Assembly (NCBI GenBank): GCA_022925895.1
Contig: JAKSYS010000116.1
Location: 1-64,000, forward strand
Direction of reading: 5' to 3'
Origin: Fragilaria crotonensis
Taxonomy: Eukaryota; Bacillariophyta; Fragilariophyceae; Fragilariales; Fragilariaceae
DNA: 64,000 nt
In this document: piece after piece, positions 13,070 through 22,718 of the stretch
How the letters are laid out: each line of letters begins with the position of its first letter
Numbering within the stretch: the first letter of the stretch is position 1
The notes under the pieces: generated by a model
What the model was told of the DNA's origin: nothing
The model's input: only the letters and a program-made list of their open reading frames with translations
Databases searched by the model: none
Program-made: the position numbers and the translations under genes

Positions 13070-14127
13070 AACGCAGCTCTTGCCGACTCAACCCGCGCCA
13101 AGCGCAGCAGCAGCTGGAACTGCTACGCACGATTCCTCGAGCGAGTCGGAGTCGACCTCGACCCTTTCTCCGCCGGTTCGGACGAAACGAAAGGACGGAA
13201 ATCTTCGCGTGTTTCGCTGCCGCCCTTCGGGACGGACGGCTTCGCTCCAGACAGCCTGCGACAGATGGCAATGGAGCCATGTCCGGTACCATTCGTGCCA
13301 CCCTCGACGGTGTGGCTCAGACCTTCAGGCTTAACAAACTTGAGAGCCCAATCCACGACTCCGCCGGACGCCTCGACCCCCTTCTGGCTTTACAATTGAA
13401 GAAGTACGCGGACGACGACCCGGGAGTCGCACAACAACAAGCCATTCCTCTTGAAGTGATCAGGAAGGTGAGATCCTGGTCCAGGAACGAGTTGGACGTG
13501 GCAGTCGGACAACTGGTGGTCACGGCCTTTTTCTTCGCCATGAGGTCTTGCGAATACTCCGACGTGGGAGGCGGCAGACGAACATCGGTAGTCAGAGTAG
13601 ACGACGTTCGATTCAGGAAACAGGACGAAACGCTGACGACTTTCTCCTACGAACAAACCCGAAATGCAGACGCCGTAACGATCACCTATCGACAACAAAA
13701 GAACGGAGACAAAGGAGCGAAGGTGACGCAGCACAGGAACAACAACCCCGGTCAGGCAGACATATGTCCGGTACGGACACTTGCGGAATTGATTCACAGA
13801 ATTAGAGGCTACGAACGACTTGGTCGGACGAACCCGAAGATAAACGCTTTCGTATCGACAACATCGAACGAGCTCGAACACGTCTCTTCGAAAACGATCC
13901 TCGAACAGCTGAGGGCCGCGACAATACTATCGGGAGAGGAGAGGCTGGGACTCCAGGCCGATCGAATCGGTACGCACTCGATTAGGTCGGGCGCGGCCAT
14001 GGCAATGCACTTGGCAGGTGTGCCAAGCGAAACGATACAGATGGTGGGCCGTTGGCGGAGCAGGACGTTCATGAGATACCTACGCATCCAAGTGCCAGAC
14101 ACCACGATCGGGTCGCCACGCGCATGA
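13070..14127 (+). CDS. Tyrosine recombinase of the YR retrotransposon
   Basis: This integrase-like enzyme would insert the circular DNA copy by recombination. The catalytic set is visible in one frame: Arg at 13543-13545 (AMRSCEYS), His and Arg in THSIRS (13975-13986), the VGRWRS box, and the nucleophilic Tyr at 14077-14079 (FMRYLR). The frame is open from about 12976 to the stop at 14127. The likely N-terminal DNA-binding part (STRAKRSSSWNCYARFLERV, near 13095-13155) lies in a different frame, so one frameshift near 13190 separates it from the catalytic domain. The stop lies 62 bp before repeat B1. Family assignment is confident; activity of this copy is doubtful. Confidence 0.85.
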
Positions 14128-14189
14128 CGAATCGACAAACTTTCTTCACAGTCGCCCATGATCCTGCGGACGAACGACAACCGGAAAAT

Positions 14190-14486
14190 GGCGGAAACCA
14201 GGTCGACTCACAACGACGCGACGGACCCCGCTAGATGAATATCACGGGACCGACCCCGCGAGACGAACCAGGAGAGAGAGACAAAACTATTAGGACCAGA
14301 TTCCGATGCCATCTATTTAGTTCCACTAGCCTCGTGAACATGAAGGAGAATCCAGAAACCACACACAGCAACACACGAATCGACGCGACAGTACGCGAGA
14401 CAGCGGTACGACGAAACCACTAGGCGGCCGACTCATCCGACTAAACGGACTTAGAGAAATGCGGACAAGACTCGGAATTTATTTCG
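14190..14486 (+). repeat. Split direct repeat B1
   Basis: 297 bp, nearly identical to B2 (14720-15016), beginning GGCGGAAACCAGGTCGACTC and ending ATTTATTTCG. It is directly followed by A2, reproducing the joined ends of a circular intermediate. Confidence 0.9.
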
Positions 14487-14632
14487 TGGCATGTCCGTTC
14501 GGGAAAGGGAGAGCAGTCGCCGTCAGACAGACGAACACGAGACACAGACAGACGAACACCCGGACACAACACAAGATGCGAATTGCTCAATCCGGACGAA
14601 CTCGAATCAACAAAGACACTACTCTAGTTAAT
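14487..14632 (+). repeat. Split direct repeat A2
   Basis: 146-bp copy of A1 (8073-8224), abutting B1 at 14486/14487. It is followed by an 87-bp unique spacer (CCCACCCACCCACACCTCC...) before B2. Confidence 0.9.
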
Positions 14633-14719
14633 CCCACCCACCCACACCTCCTCTCCTGGCCCGATGCCTAGGTTCATGAGCGCCCGGCGCCGGTTACCTC
14701 CTGGCCATGCACTGCATGG

Positions 14720-15016
14720 GGCGGAAACCAGGTCGACTCACAACGACGCGACGGACCCCCGCTAGATGAATATCACGGGACCGACCCCGCGAGACGAACC
14801 AGAGAGAGAGACAAAACTATTAGGACCAGATTCCGATGCCATCTATTTAGTTCCACTAGCCTCGTGAACATGAAGGAGAATCCAGAAACCACACACAGCA
14901 ACACACGAATCGACGCGACAGTACGCGAGACAGCGGTACGACGAAACCACTAGGCGGCCGACTCATCCGACTAAACGGACTTAGAGAAATGCGGACAAGA
15001 CTCGGAATTTATTTCG
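14720..15016 (+). repeat. Split direct repeat B2
   Basis: 297-bp copy of B1 forming the right terminus of the element. The interrupted host gene resumes at 15017 with ACGGAGGGTCACGAT. Confidence 0.9.
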
Positions 15017-17203
15017 ACGGAGGGTCACGATCGTCTTTGCGGGCACTACACCGCACGATTTGCAAAAATCAAACAACTATGCCGTGCATGCGAATGTCCC
15101 ACAGAGATGACTGGTTACTCAAAATCTGTGTACCGCCACAGGAAGCCAAGTCATGTTGGAGGTTTGGTGAGAGAGGGAGATGTTGAATCCTTACGCGCAC
15201 TATCACAAAATTATGTCGTTAACGGCTTTAACAAAGTTCGGTTTGGCCAGCACAACGCGAGAGGAATTTTTGGAGCTTGTCCTGGTGAAATCCTCCACTT
15301 GATCACACTTGGGTGGTTCAAGTACTGCCTTGAATCCTTTGCACACCAAGCTGGCGCAAAGAAAGGGAAGAAATCGGCTGCGCTTGAACATTATGACGCT
15401 CTTTGCGCAGACATTGGAAGTGCCATGGTACGGAAAAGTGACCGCGACCTACCACGTACAAATTTTCCGAAGGGTTTTCCACGGGATCTAATCTGATGGG
15501 TCATGAGATACCAGGATGTCTCCTAGTCAAACTCTTCGCATTGCACACTAGTAGTTTCCGACAAATCTTTCCCTCCTAAAGAGTCAAAGAACAAGGCTGC
15601 GAATGGAAAGGGATGGAAGAAGAACGAGAACGGAAAGCCTGCAGAAAGAAAGGACAACAGAAACGGCCGTCGGCAACTGTGGAAGCAGGGAATGATGCTG
15701 CGATGCACGATGCGAAGCAGGAGGAAGTGAAGTATGTACCACCCCACTGCCTAAACTAGGGTGTCCCAAGCACACCGCAGATTGATTCACATCATTTCTT
15801 GTCTGCTGCAATGGCATCAATGGATGAAGCAACCGACAATAAGGCGTAGTCATGTGATAAGGTTGGCCACTGGTGTTCGATGGCTAATCCGCAATGTTGC
15901 CAATATTTGCCCACGGATGTCGGGAATGAGGAACAATACAATCAAGATGCACCTTGCGCTTCACATCAGTGAGGATATACTTGATCATGGTGTCCCCGAC
16001 GTGGTAAACTCATCATATGCAGAATCTGCACACATTCCACTTGCAAAGAATACATCTCGCAATACTCAGAAGCGTGTTGCATCCTTTACAAGACAAGCAG
16101 CACACCGGTACCATGAGGATTTGGCAATCTTGGTTGCCAATAATGATGTGGACGAGTTTGAGGCCAAGAAGCCTCCAATCCCTTTAACTTCCTCGGGTGC
16201 TGCTGGTCGTCGGTTTGTTCTATCGCAGAAACCCTCCTCAGCTGGTGATGACATCATGTTTGCGTGGAACTCTCCCCGCGCGACAGATGATTCGCCTAAA
16301 AACAGGCTTCCATCTCGTATCTCCAAATTTATTATGAAATATTGTTGCCCAGATGTCCCCAGGGGTTTGGCAAAGTCTGTGCAATGCTTCACGGAGTTTA
16401 TCTCTGAGGAAGGAGATCGGTACAGAGGCCATCCAAACTATCATGGGAAACGTTGGTGCGATCATGCAATGATTAATTGGAATCTTGATTTCCCCTTGCC
16501 AGGACTCATTCACACCTTTGTGGACCTTCGTCATCTCCCAGATAATACTCGTATTCGCACGAAACTACAAAAGAATCTCAAACCTGGAATGTATGCGGTT
16601 TTGGAATCCTACGATGCAGAAGATGCAGATCCGGCTGTTCCGAATAATATGATCGGCCTGTACACACTTCATAGGGAACCAGAAGAGGGTCGTGGCAATA
16701 TGCTGGTATCTATTTACCTCATCGAGGTTGGGAGCATCTTTGCTCCCACAGTTGGGATTCCGGACTTCGGGAACAGAGACTCAGACAAGTATTTGTTCCT
16801 ATTCCGAAGAAGAGAGGAATGGCCATCAGCATGGGATCATTTTGTACAGTACTGTTGCAAGAATAACGAGGAGGAAAGCTTAGAGTCTGAATACGAGGAG
16901 GAGGATGACAAAGACAACGAAGAAGTCAACGAGGACGACGAGCAGGATGATGACGACGACGATGAGCAGGAGGATGACAATGATGACGATGACGACAAGA
17001 ATGACGATGATGACGATGATGACGATGACGATGACGATGACGACAATGACAATGACAATGACAATGACAAAGAGGATGACAATGATGACAAGGACGACGA
17101 CGATGATGATGATGAGGACAATGACGACGATGACAACAACTCGGATGATAACGATGATGACAACGAGAACGAGGATGATAACGACGATGACGACGACGAG
17201 TGA
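15017..17203 (+). pseudogene. Large transposase-like gene, 3' part (Plavaka-like?)
   Basis: This continues the gene broken at 8072. TEGHDRLCGHYTARFAKIKQ follows in frame, then a Cys pair (LCRACECPTE), HVGGLVREGDVESLRAL, and GIFGACPGEILHLITLGWFK near 15265-15325, a stretch resembling the LH...G region of large transposases. After a low-quality, frameshifted section (about 15497-15760) a 480-codon frame (15761-17203) holds YAESAHIPLAKNTSRNTQK and AAHRYHEDLAILV, then an Asp-rich tail. Similar proteins are, from memory, frequent in diatom genomes. Frameshifts near 15497 and 15760 and the split make it a pseudogene. The tail could tolerate length change because it is nearly pure Asp/Asn/Glu. Confidence 0.6.
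16880..17203 (+). repeat. Asp-codon (GAY) rich low-complexity tract
   Basis: Imperfect GAT/GAC/AAT/AAC repeats encode an almost uninterrupted Asp/Asn/Glu tail of the transposase-like protein. The opposite strand is open as a poly-Ser frame only because of this composition. Confidence 0.9.
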
Positions 17204-17377
17204 ATACTCAACAAGTACAATGGTAGGTTACATACGGCAAGCTAAATTCTAAACTTTAGTACTCCTTTCTTCTCCTTTTTTTTCTTCCATTGTTGTAAAG
17301 GTGCACCAACGCCTACTAATTCCATCCCCAGATTGAGCTCATCATCAAAAGGTGTGGTCACTCCTCCAATCGTACTA

Positions 17378-19117
17378 TCATCCTTGCACGTCGGACGATG
17401 ATACGATGGCAGCACATGCATTGACCCTGCCCGCCCGAACAACCTTCTCTTTGCATGCCGTGAACGTTCCGTAAAGGTGATTGTCAAACCTTGACCGCCA
17501 CCCGAAAACTTCGGCGTTGTCCTCGCCGTCGGGTTTGGAAACCGAAGTGCAGTGCCGAAGCACTCGCCCATCCCAGCTGATGGCAACTCCGTGATAGAGG
17601 CGCACAGCCAACCCAGAGAAAGGTTTGCCATCTGCTCGTGTGCCAAACACATTTGGCATTATGAAGTACCAATTAGAGGCTTTGCCGGGCATCTCTTCCG
17701 TCCACACAGCAAAGCCCTGCGAACAATCATTGACATCAAAGTGTGAAGAGTTGCCGAGGTTGACACTCATGTCAATAGTGCGCCCAACCCAATCCCCATC
17801 CTTTCCGTCCATAGGAGACATCATCGGAACACCAGAGTCGCTTTCCAAAGTCTTGATCAAGTGCATCAAGTCAGGGTAACACAGACGGCCAAGGCAACAA
17901 AGAGCAGCAACCATGTCTCGCAGGACAAGTTCGTCAACCTTTTCGTTTGCAGCGTAAGGAATCATGGTAGCCCCATCTCCTCCACACGCATGCCAATGGC
18001 GTACATGTTACCAACATCACCCCCGTATTCCTGACCCCACTAGTTGTTCGCATGCCCCGGCGAATCGCAGTGTTACACCGCGTAGTGCCGACCGCCGAGT
18101 CGGGCAGACTTAGATCCCGCAAGAATAGAGTTGAATTCCAGTGCCAGTACCTCCTTGGCCATGCCATGGAGAAATTCTGTCCTGAGATAACATCTGGGGC
18201 AACATGGGGCCGTCTTGATCAGCGCACTGATTGGCACGAATGATCACACGTTTGTCGCAAAGAATATTGTACGTCATGCGCCACACCGAAACTGGAAGGC
18301 CATCAGAACCGCCACCACAATGAAGTCGCTTAACATAACCGCCATCACCAATGGTGTACATAGGAACACGACGTTGTTGAGAGTCCAAAACTTCACTGCG
18401 ATGTAGGCGAAGCCAACTCATGTCGTGAGGAACAAGCGTCTTTTCAACACCTGCGTCAGCACGTCGTCGATCACATGAGCAGTAGAAGACACCAGCATTG
18501 GGGATGAAAGCTATCAACGCACGGAACTGATAGTCCACAGAGTCATCAAGATCATCCGGTTTGAAGCATCTCATCACCCGAACATCATTGCCATTGTTAA
18601 TCTCGCTTGTAGTGGGAACAATTGCACGATTCAGCACAACATCCATGAAAAACACTTCACAGACAGATTCCCCAAGGAGATGCTTCACATGCGACTCGTG
18701 GAACATATCTGATAGCTTATTGATGCGATAGAAGTCGCAGATGCGATATCCCACAGAATCCAAGGCCGCTCGAAAGAATGAGACAGGAGTGCCGCAGATA
18801 TCGTCATCAACGCCGCCAATTGGAGGAAGAGGAGGATTCAGCACGGCATCTCTGAAGGCTGTCGCAACCCGCTCGCGATAATCCTCCTGATCAAAAAACA
18901 GTACCTGCATCAACAGTGAAAGTACACGCTCCTTTGACGGAAGGAATCCTTCAGCAGTCCGATTTAAAGGCAGAGAACTGCCAGCAATGTCATGGCCTGC
19001 AGCACCAACCCCAACCGCACGCGGATTGCGTCCCATGGCTGAAACAGAGCTCTGCGCCGGAAGCGTACGCCGCGCGCTAGCTATCCTGGCGCGATCTCGT
19101 GAAGGATCTGCAAACAT
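17378..19117 (-). pseudogene. Broken, internally deleted relative of the 690-aa oxygenase-like gene
   Basis: Two minus-strand frames together match the intact protein encoded at 22710-24782. The N-terminal part (19117-18110) shares DVVLNRAIVPT, DQDGPMLPQM and surrounding spacing. The C-terminal part (17965-17378) shares NSSHFDVNDCSQGFAVWTEE and AISWDGRVLRHCTSVSKPDG. Between them, about 18110-17965 carries frameshifted remnants (LGGRHYA, GDVGNMYAIGMRV), and roughly 80 residues present in the intact copy are missing. The HxD and distal His are kept, while the Arg after the distal His is Lys. It lies outside the Mutator-like element and is followed upstream by a 118-bp tandem duplication. It is probably the remains of an older element carrying the same gene. 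Confidence 0.8.
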
Positions 19118-19129
19118 GATGATACCGAC

Positions 19130-19362
19130 GATAAGGCGGCAACGCGATCACTAACGACAAGTTGTTCACCCCTGTCTGGGGGGAAACAACCAATCCTGAG
19201 TTCGCACGCGCCAGAAAAACAAGCAATTCCCCCTCTTCACGTTGAGTGATAAGGCAGCACGTCGTCACAAAGGACAGATTTGCAAATCCCTGTCTGGGGA
19301 GAAGGCAATTGTACCAGAGTTCCAACACGCCAGAAAAGCAAGCAGTTCCCCCTCTTCAGACG
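19130..19362. repeat. Two diverged tandem copies of a ~118-bp unit
   Basis: GATAAGGCGGC at 19130 and GATAAGGCAGC at 19248 begin the two copies. Each contains CCCTGTCTGGGG and a CGCCAGAAAA...TTCCCCCTCTTC end. They lie just upstream of the oxygenase-like pseudogene, in its presumed promoter region. Confidence 0.8.
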
Positions 19363-20222
19363 ACAACAAGCATGAATGTGGTATACCTCACGTATGTGCT
19401 GGGCACAAAGAGTGCAACAGCAGTGTGGATGTCCATAAATTGTTGTGAAAGCAACTCGTGCAAAATAGTGCATTTCACGTCGATTCCAGTATAACCAATA
19501 CTACGTGCAAGGCACGCGTTGCCCATGTGGGACTTCAGGCCAAAAATTTCCTTCCCCCCTCAAAACTGTCTAAGTACAAAAACAAATAAACATGTGATAG
19601 TCATTTATTTTTTCATCTTCTTCATTTTGCCATGGCAACAAGACCCTAACTTACGTAGCCATAGATGTGCTAAATCCTTATGTATTCAGGCACACATTCT
19701 TGTCACATACAGAAATTCCAAGTCGAATGCATCACCAGCCAGCCAGTACTTAAGATGATAACGGTAATTTACCTTAGTACTGAGAACTGACGCATCGCAG
19801 CACCTAAAAAAAACTCGCAGCACTTAGTAACAAATCATATATACCAAGCACATGCGCATCTTCATCGTACCGAGTGAGTGTACATGATACGCAAACATCG
19901 GAGTATTCCCACGAAGTAATCGTGGCGGTTACAAAAACGAATAGCGGCAAAATATTGCCATATAAACGTATACACATCATGATATATTGCAGGAATATAA
20001 CTAGTAAGCCTTCAATCCCCGACACAGCAATATTTATTTACAACGGTAGCTTGCCACAAACAATTGTACAGTGCCTTTAGTAATAATTTCTGTCGACACA
20101 CCCATTCAAATTGACTCTGTGTCAAGCATACAAACAACATGTGTGCCCAACTCTTCAAATTTAAATGGGAGTTGTGAACAAAAGTGCTTCGCGCTCAAAA
20201 CTTTTCTTGTGTGCCGCAAGCG
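19363..20222. other. Spacer without supported gene
   Basis: Only short open frames without recognisable domains are present between the oxygenase-like pseudogene and the acidic gene remnant. The sequence becomes AT-rich towards 20000. No terminal repeats were found that would bracket these two genes as one element. Confidence 0.5.
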
Positions 20223-21585
20223 ATGAAACTTGTTCCCACAATTGTATACTTCTACAACAGAGTAACTGAAGCCATGAACAACGGAACTGTATCTGACAAA
20301 TCAGACTCCGAATCTTTATATGAGGATGAAGACAGCGGCAGTGGCGAAGACGAAATTGCCGAACCGTCAAAAGGAGGAAAGCGGCAAAGAGAACATATCG
20401 AAGAAGAGGACCATGACAACGAGGAGGCTACGGCACGGTCTAGTAGCCCGGACCACACATATAACACAAGTGACGGAGAAGAAAATAGTGACCAAGAACG
20501 AGAGTGGGATAGGGAGTTGGACAAAATGCTTCCCTGCCGGGGTGCCGAGGAATTACTTTCGTCCGATGATGACGATGATGATGACGACTATGTTGTTCCT
20601 GCAAAACGTGGAAGAACATCGTCAGCAGGAGCTGCGCAGAATTTGGAGGGTTGATACGAGTAAGAGGTATGTCAGCAAAAGAATCGTCCATGTCGGAAAA
20701 ACACCAGGAGAACATTGCAGATAGGGTCACAACTTACGTCAGAAAACATATGTTTCGAGTCGTCAAGTTTATCAGCAATGAACACATGTTTGGTAAGGCT
20801 TTCAAGGAGGTGATGGACCACGAGTGTGTGGCAAACCGAGATCGTGTGAAATTCCAGATGTTATATGAAAGTGTTTTTAACCATGCGTTGAACAGCAAGA
20901 GGAGCACATGCGAGCAGGCGGGGAAGAACATCATGATGAGAGAACTAAAACAATTCAAGGAAGATAGAATGGATGTGTTCTCAATTGATGAATTACAAAA
21001 ATGAGGAGAGCAAGTACGGAAAGGGAGAAAAAGCATTCCTCTGGTTCTATGGAACATTTCTTGAGTGCGTTTGTGGCCTGAAGCACTGGGGTGTACAAAG
21101 AGTAAGCAATTGGTGTCGCAGGCGACGAGCTCGGCCACAAAACACGGCAAGTTGGTGACCATCAGCGACGAGGCTTTCGCTCTCCTTCTCTACGACAACT
21201 ATATTGAGAAGTGGCTCAAGGCATTTCAGCGAGAGGAACAACTGCGGCACGAGACCCCACCAGCAGAACCACAACCAAGGAGCGGCGCCGGCAGCAGGAA
21301 AAGTCCAAGAGGGAAAGGGAGAAAGGCAAGTATACTGCGCAAAAAACAGGCCACTGCAAGTATGGTGGATGGAGCCGCGAAGGAATGGCAAGGTACAACG
21401 AATTCTATCACTTGGTGAAGGCTGATCGCACGTGTGAACAAGCCATGGATATGGAGCGTGAACTGCTCAATCACTGCATTGCACTGAAAAGGAGAGGAAC
21501 AAATGGTGAAGGAAGTCGAGACACCTCCGATGGAGAGCAGGCAGAAGCATTAGAACCAGTGGAAGCATGTTGGGATTTGGAATAA
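20223..21585 (+). pseudogene. Unrecognised acidic/basic protein gene, frameshifted
   Basis: Consecutive open frames follow each other on the plus strand. An acidic N-terminal section (20223-20654) has Ser/Asp/Glu runs and a nuclear-type KRQR/KRGR pair. A helical section (20651-21004) contains YVRKHMFRVVKFISNEHMFG. A section around 20985-21105 reads KYGKGEKAFLWFYGTFLECV. Then comes ISDEAFALLLYDNYIEKWL, and a C-terminal part (about 21290-21585) has CKYGGWSREGMARYNEFYHL. At least four frame changes separate them, and I could not pair them as GT-AG introns. I do not recognise the family. The setting between two transposon-derived genes suggests a mobile-element passenger. Confidence 0.45.
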
Positions 21586-22105
21586 CAACGCAATTTATTG
21601 AGGTGCACAATTATTATGATCATCACCATAACATTCTGAAACGAAACCGCAACGAGTGATTACTCCACTTTTGAATGTGGAGATCTCGACATGCAGCGTC
21701 ATTGTTAAACATAGAAACTTAAACTATACACATATGGTTGTCAAGCAATCAATATTTCAAGCCAGTAAGCAACGTTTAACAACGACTCTGCACAATTTAA
21801 AGAATTTCATTTCACCAGATAAAGAAGTTATAGCATTTATCTTTTATTGTTATAAATGACTATGATATGGTGACAGATACCCATTAAAATTGATTCATTT
21901 AATTTACATTGTGATTCAAATTTACTGCATAACGTTGCTTAAAACTAAAAAAAGCCATGTAAACCAATTTAAAAGTTTAAAACACAAAGAAAATTGTAAT
22001 TGCAATCGACAAATCTTGTTTTATTTTGTTTTTTGTTTTGATGTTTGTTGAGTATTTGCTTAAAGGTGTAGTATGATACTAAACTGTGAAATATAACTTT
22101 AAAAT
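21586..22105. other. AT-rich spacer left of the Mutator-like element
   Basis: No gene was seen. The last nine bases (22097-22105, CTTTAAAAT) are the left target-site duplication of the Mutator-like element. Confidence 0.7.
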
Positions 22106-22718
22106 GGGGAAATTACAAAATCACGTATTTTTCAGCCACTTTTCAATATAGTACAATGACCCTCTATATACAACTTTACATCTTACTATATCACCGATTT
22201 GCTTTTGACGTTTACAATATCACGCATACATTTGTTCATATATTACTATATCACGCAAACGTGATATAGTAACACATTTTGTCGCCAGCCACATCTTCTC
22301 TCCACAGATAACATGGTACACCGTATTGTAGCCAATGTCATAAATGAAGAATGGCCAACCTTGCACCACAACCTCTTTCTCCGTCGTTTTGTTTCAATCA
22401 CTTGTAGCTCCCAGTTTGATTGCGCTAATGTGGTAGTTGTTATCACTCTTGTAGTGTGGTCATTATTTGCGTTGTGCTTCTTCTGTGTTGAACGTTCAAA
22501 TTCAAATTGACCATTGTGGGCGATGCATTTGAATCAACTGAACCTGATACAGTAGTCTACGCACCTTTTGGTATACAGTACCATAATGTTCATCTGAGAA
22601 GTACATGAACCTAAATCCAGCCCCTTGTTGTCACCCTCATCGAATGCAACATGACGCATATAGTTGTTATGCACACTTGAACTACCTGCCTATTAGAGAC
22701 TATTAGAGACTAGCTGGG
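22106..22718 (+). repeat. Left terminal inverted repeat of the MULE
   Basis: About 613 bp, matching the reverse complement of 28554-29172 with scattered substitutions. The outer 170 bp contain repeated TTACTATATCACG-type motifs: 22112-22125, 22183-22196, 22212-22224, 22243-22255, and an inverted one at 22260-22272. The last two form a hairpin with a CAAA loop. They are plausible transposase-binding sites. The stop of the 690-aa gene (22710) falls within this repeat. Confidence 0.9.

Larger units (their letters stand above)
8073..15016 (+). mobile_element. Tyrosine-recombinase retrotransposon (PAT/Ngaro-type, DIRS order), 6944 bp
   Basis: The boundaries are defined internally. The element starts TGGCATGTCC at 8073 and ends CGGAATTTATTTCG at 15016. 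Exactly that end abuts exactly that start at 14486/14487, inside the B1-A2 repeat block. The layout A1 - gag - RT/RNase H - tyrosine recombinase - B1A2 - B2 is the split-direct-repeat form known for PAT and Ngaro elements, which integrate as circles through a recombinase and make no target-site duplication. The host frame rejoins without added bases (GD at 8072, TEGHD at 15017), consistent with that. No adenine methyltransferase domain was seen between RNase H and recombinase, as in Ngaro. Open frames are broken by several frameshifts, so this copy looks non-autonomous. Confidence 0.9.

Noticed and set aside
12700-13100. Adenine methyltransferase domain expected in some DIRS-order elements
   Set aside because: No DPPY-like or similar motif was found between RNase H and the recombinase in any frame.
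8071-15018. AC on both sides of the YR retrotransposon as a 2-bp target duplication
   Set aside because: Keeping both AC copies restores the host frame (GD, then TEGHD). Removing one would put the right half out of frame, so it is coincidence.
16837-17220. Poly-Ser frame on the minus strand
   Set aside because: It is the complement of the Asp-codon tract ending the transposase-like gene.
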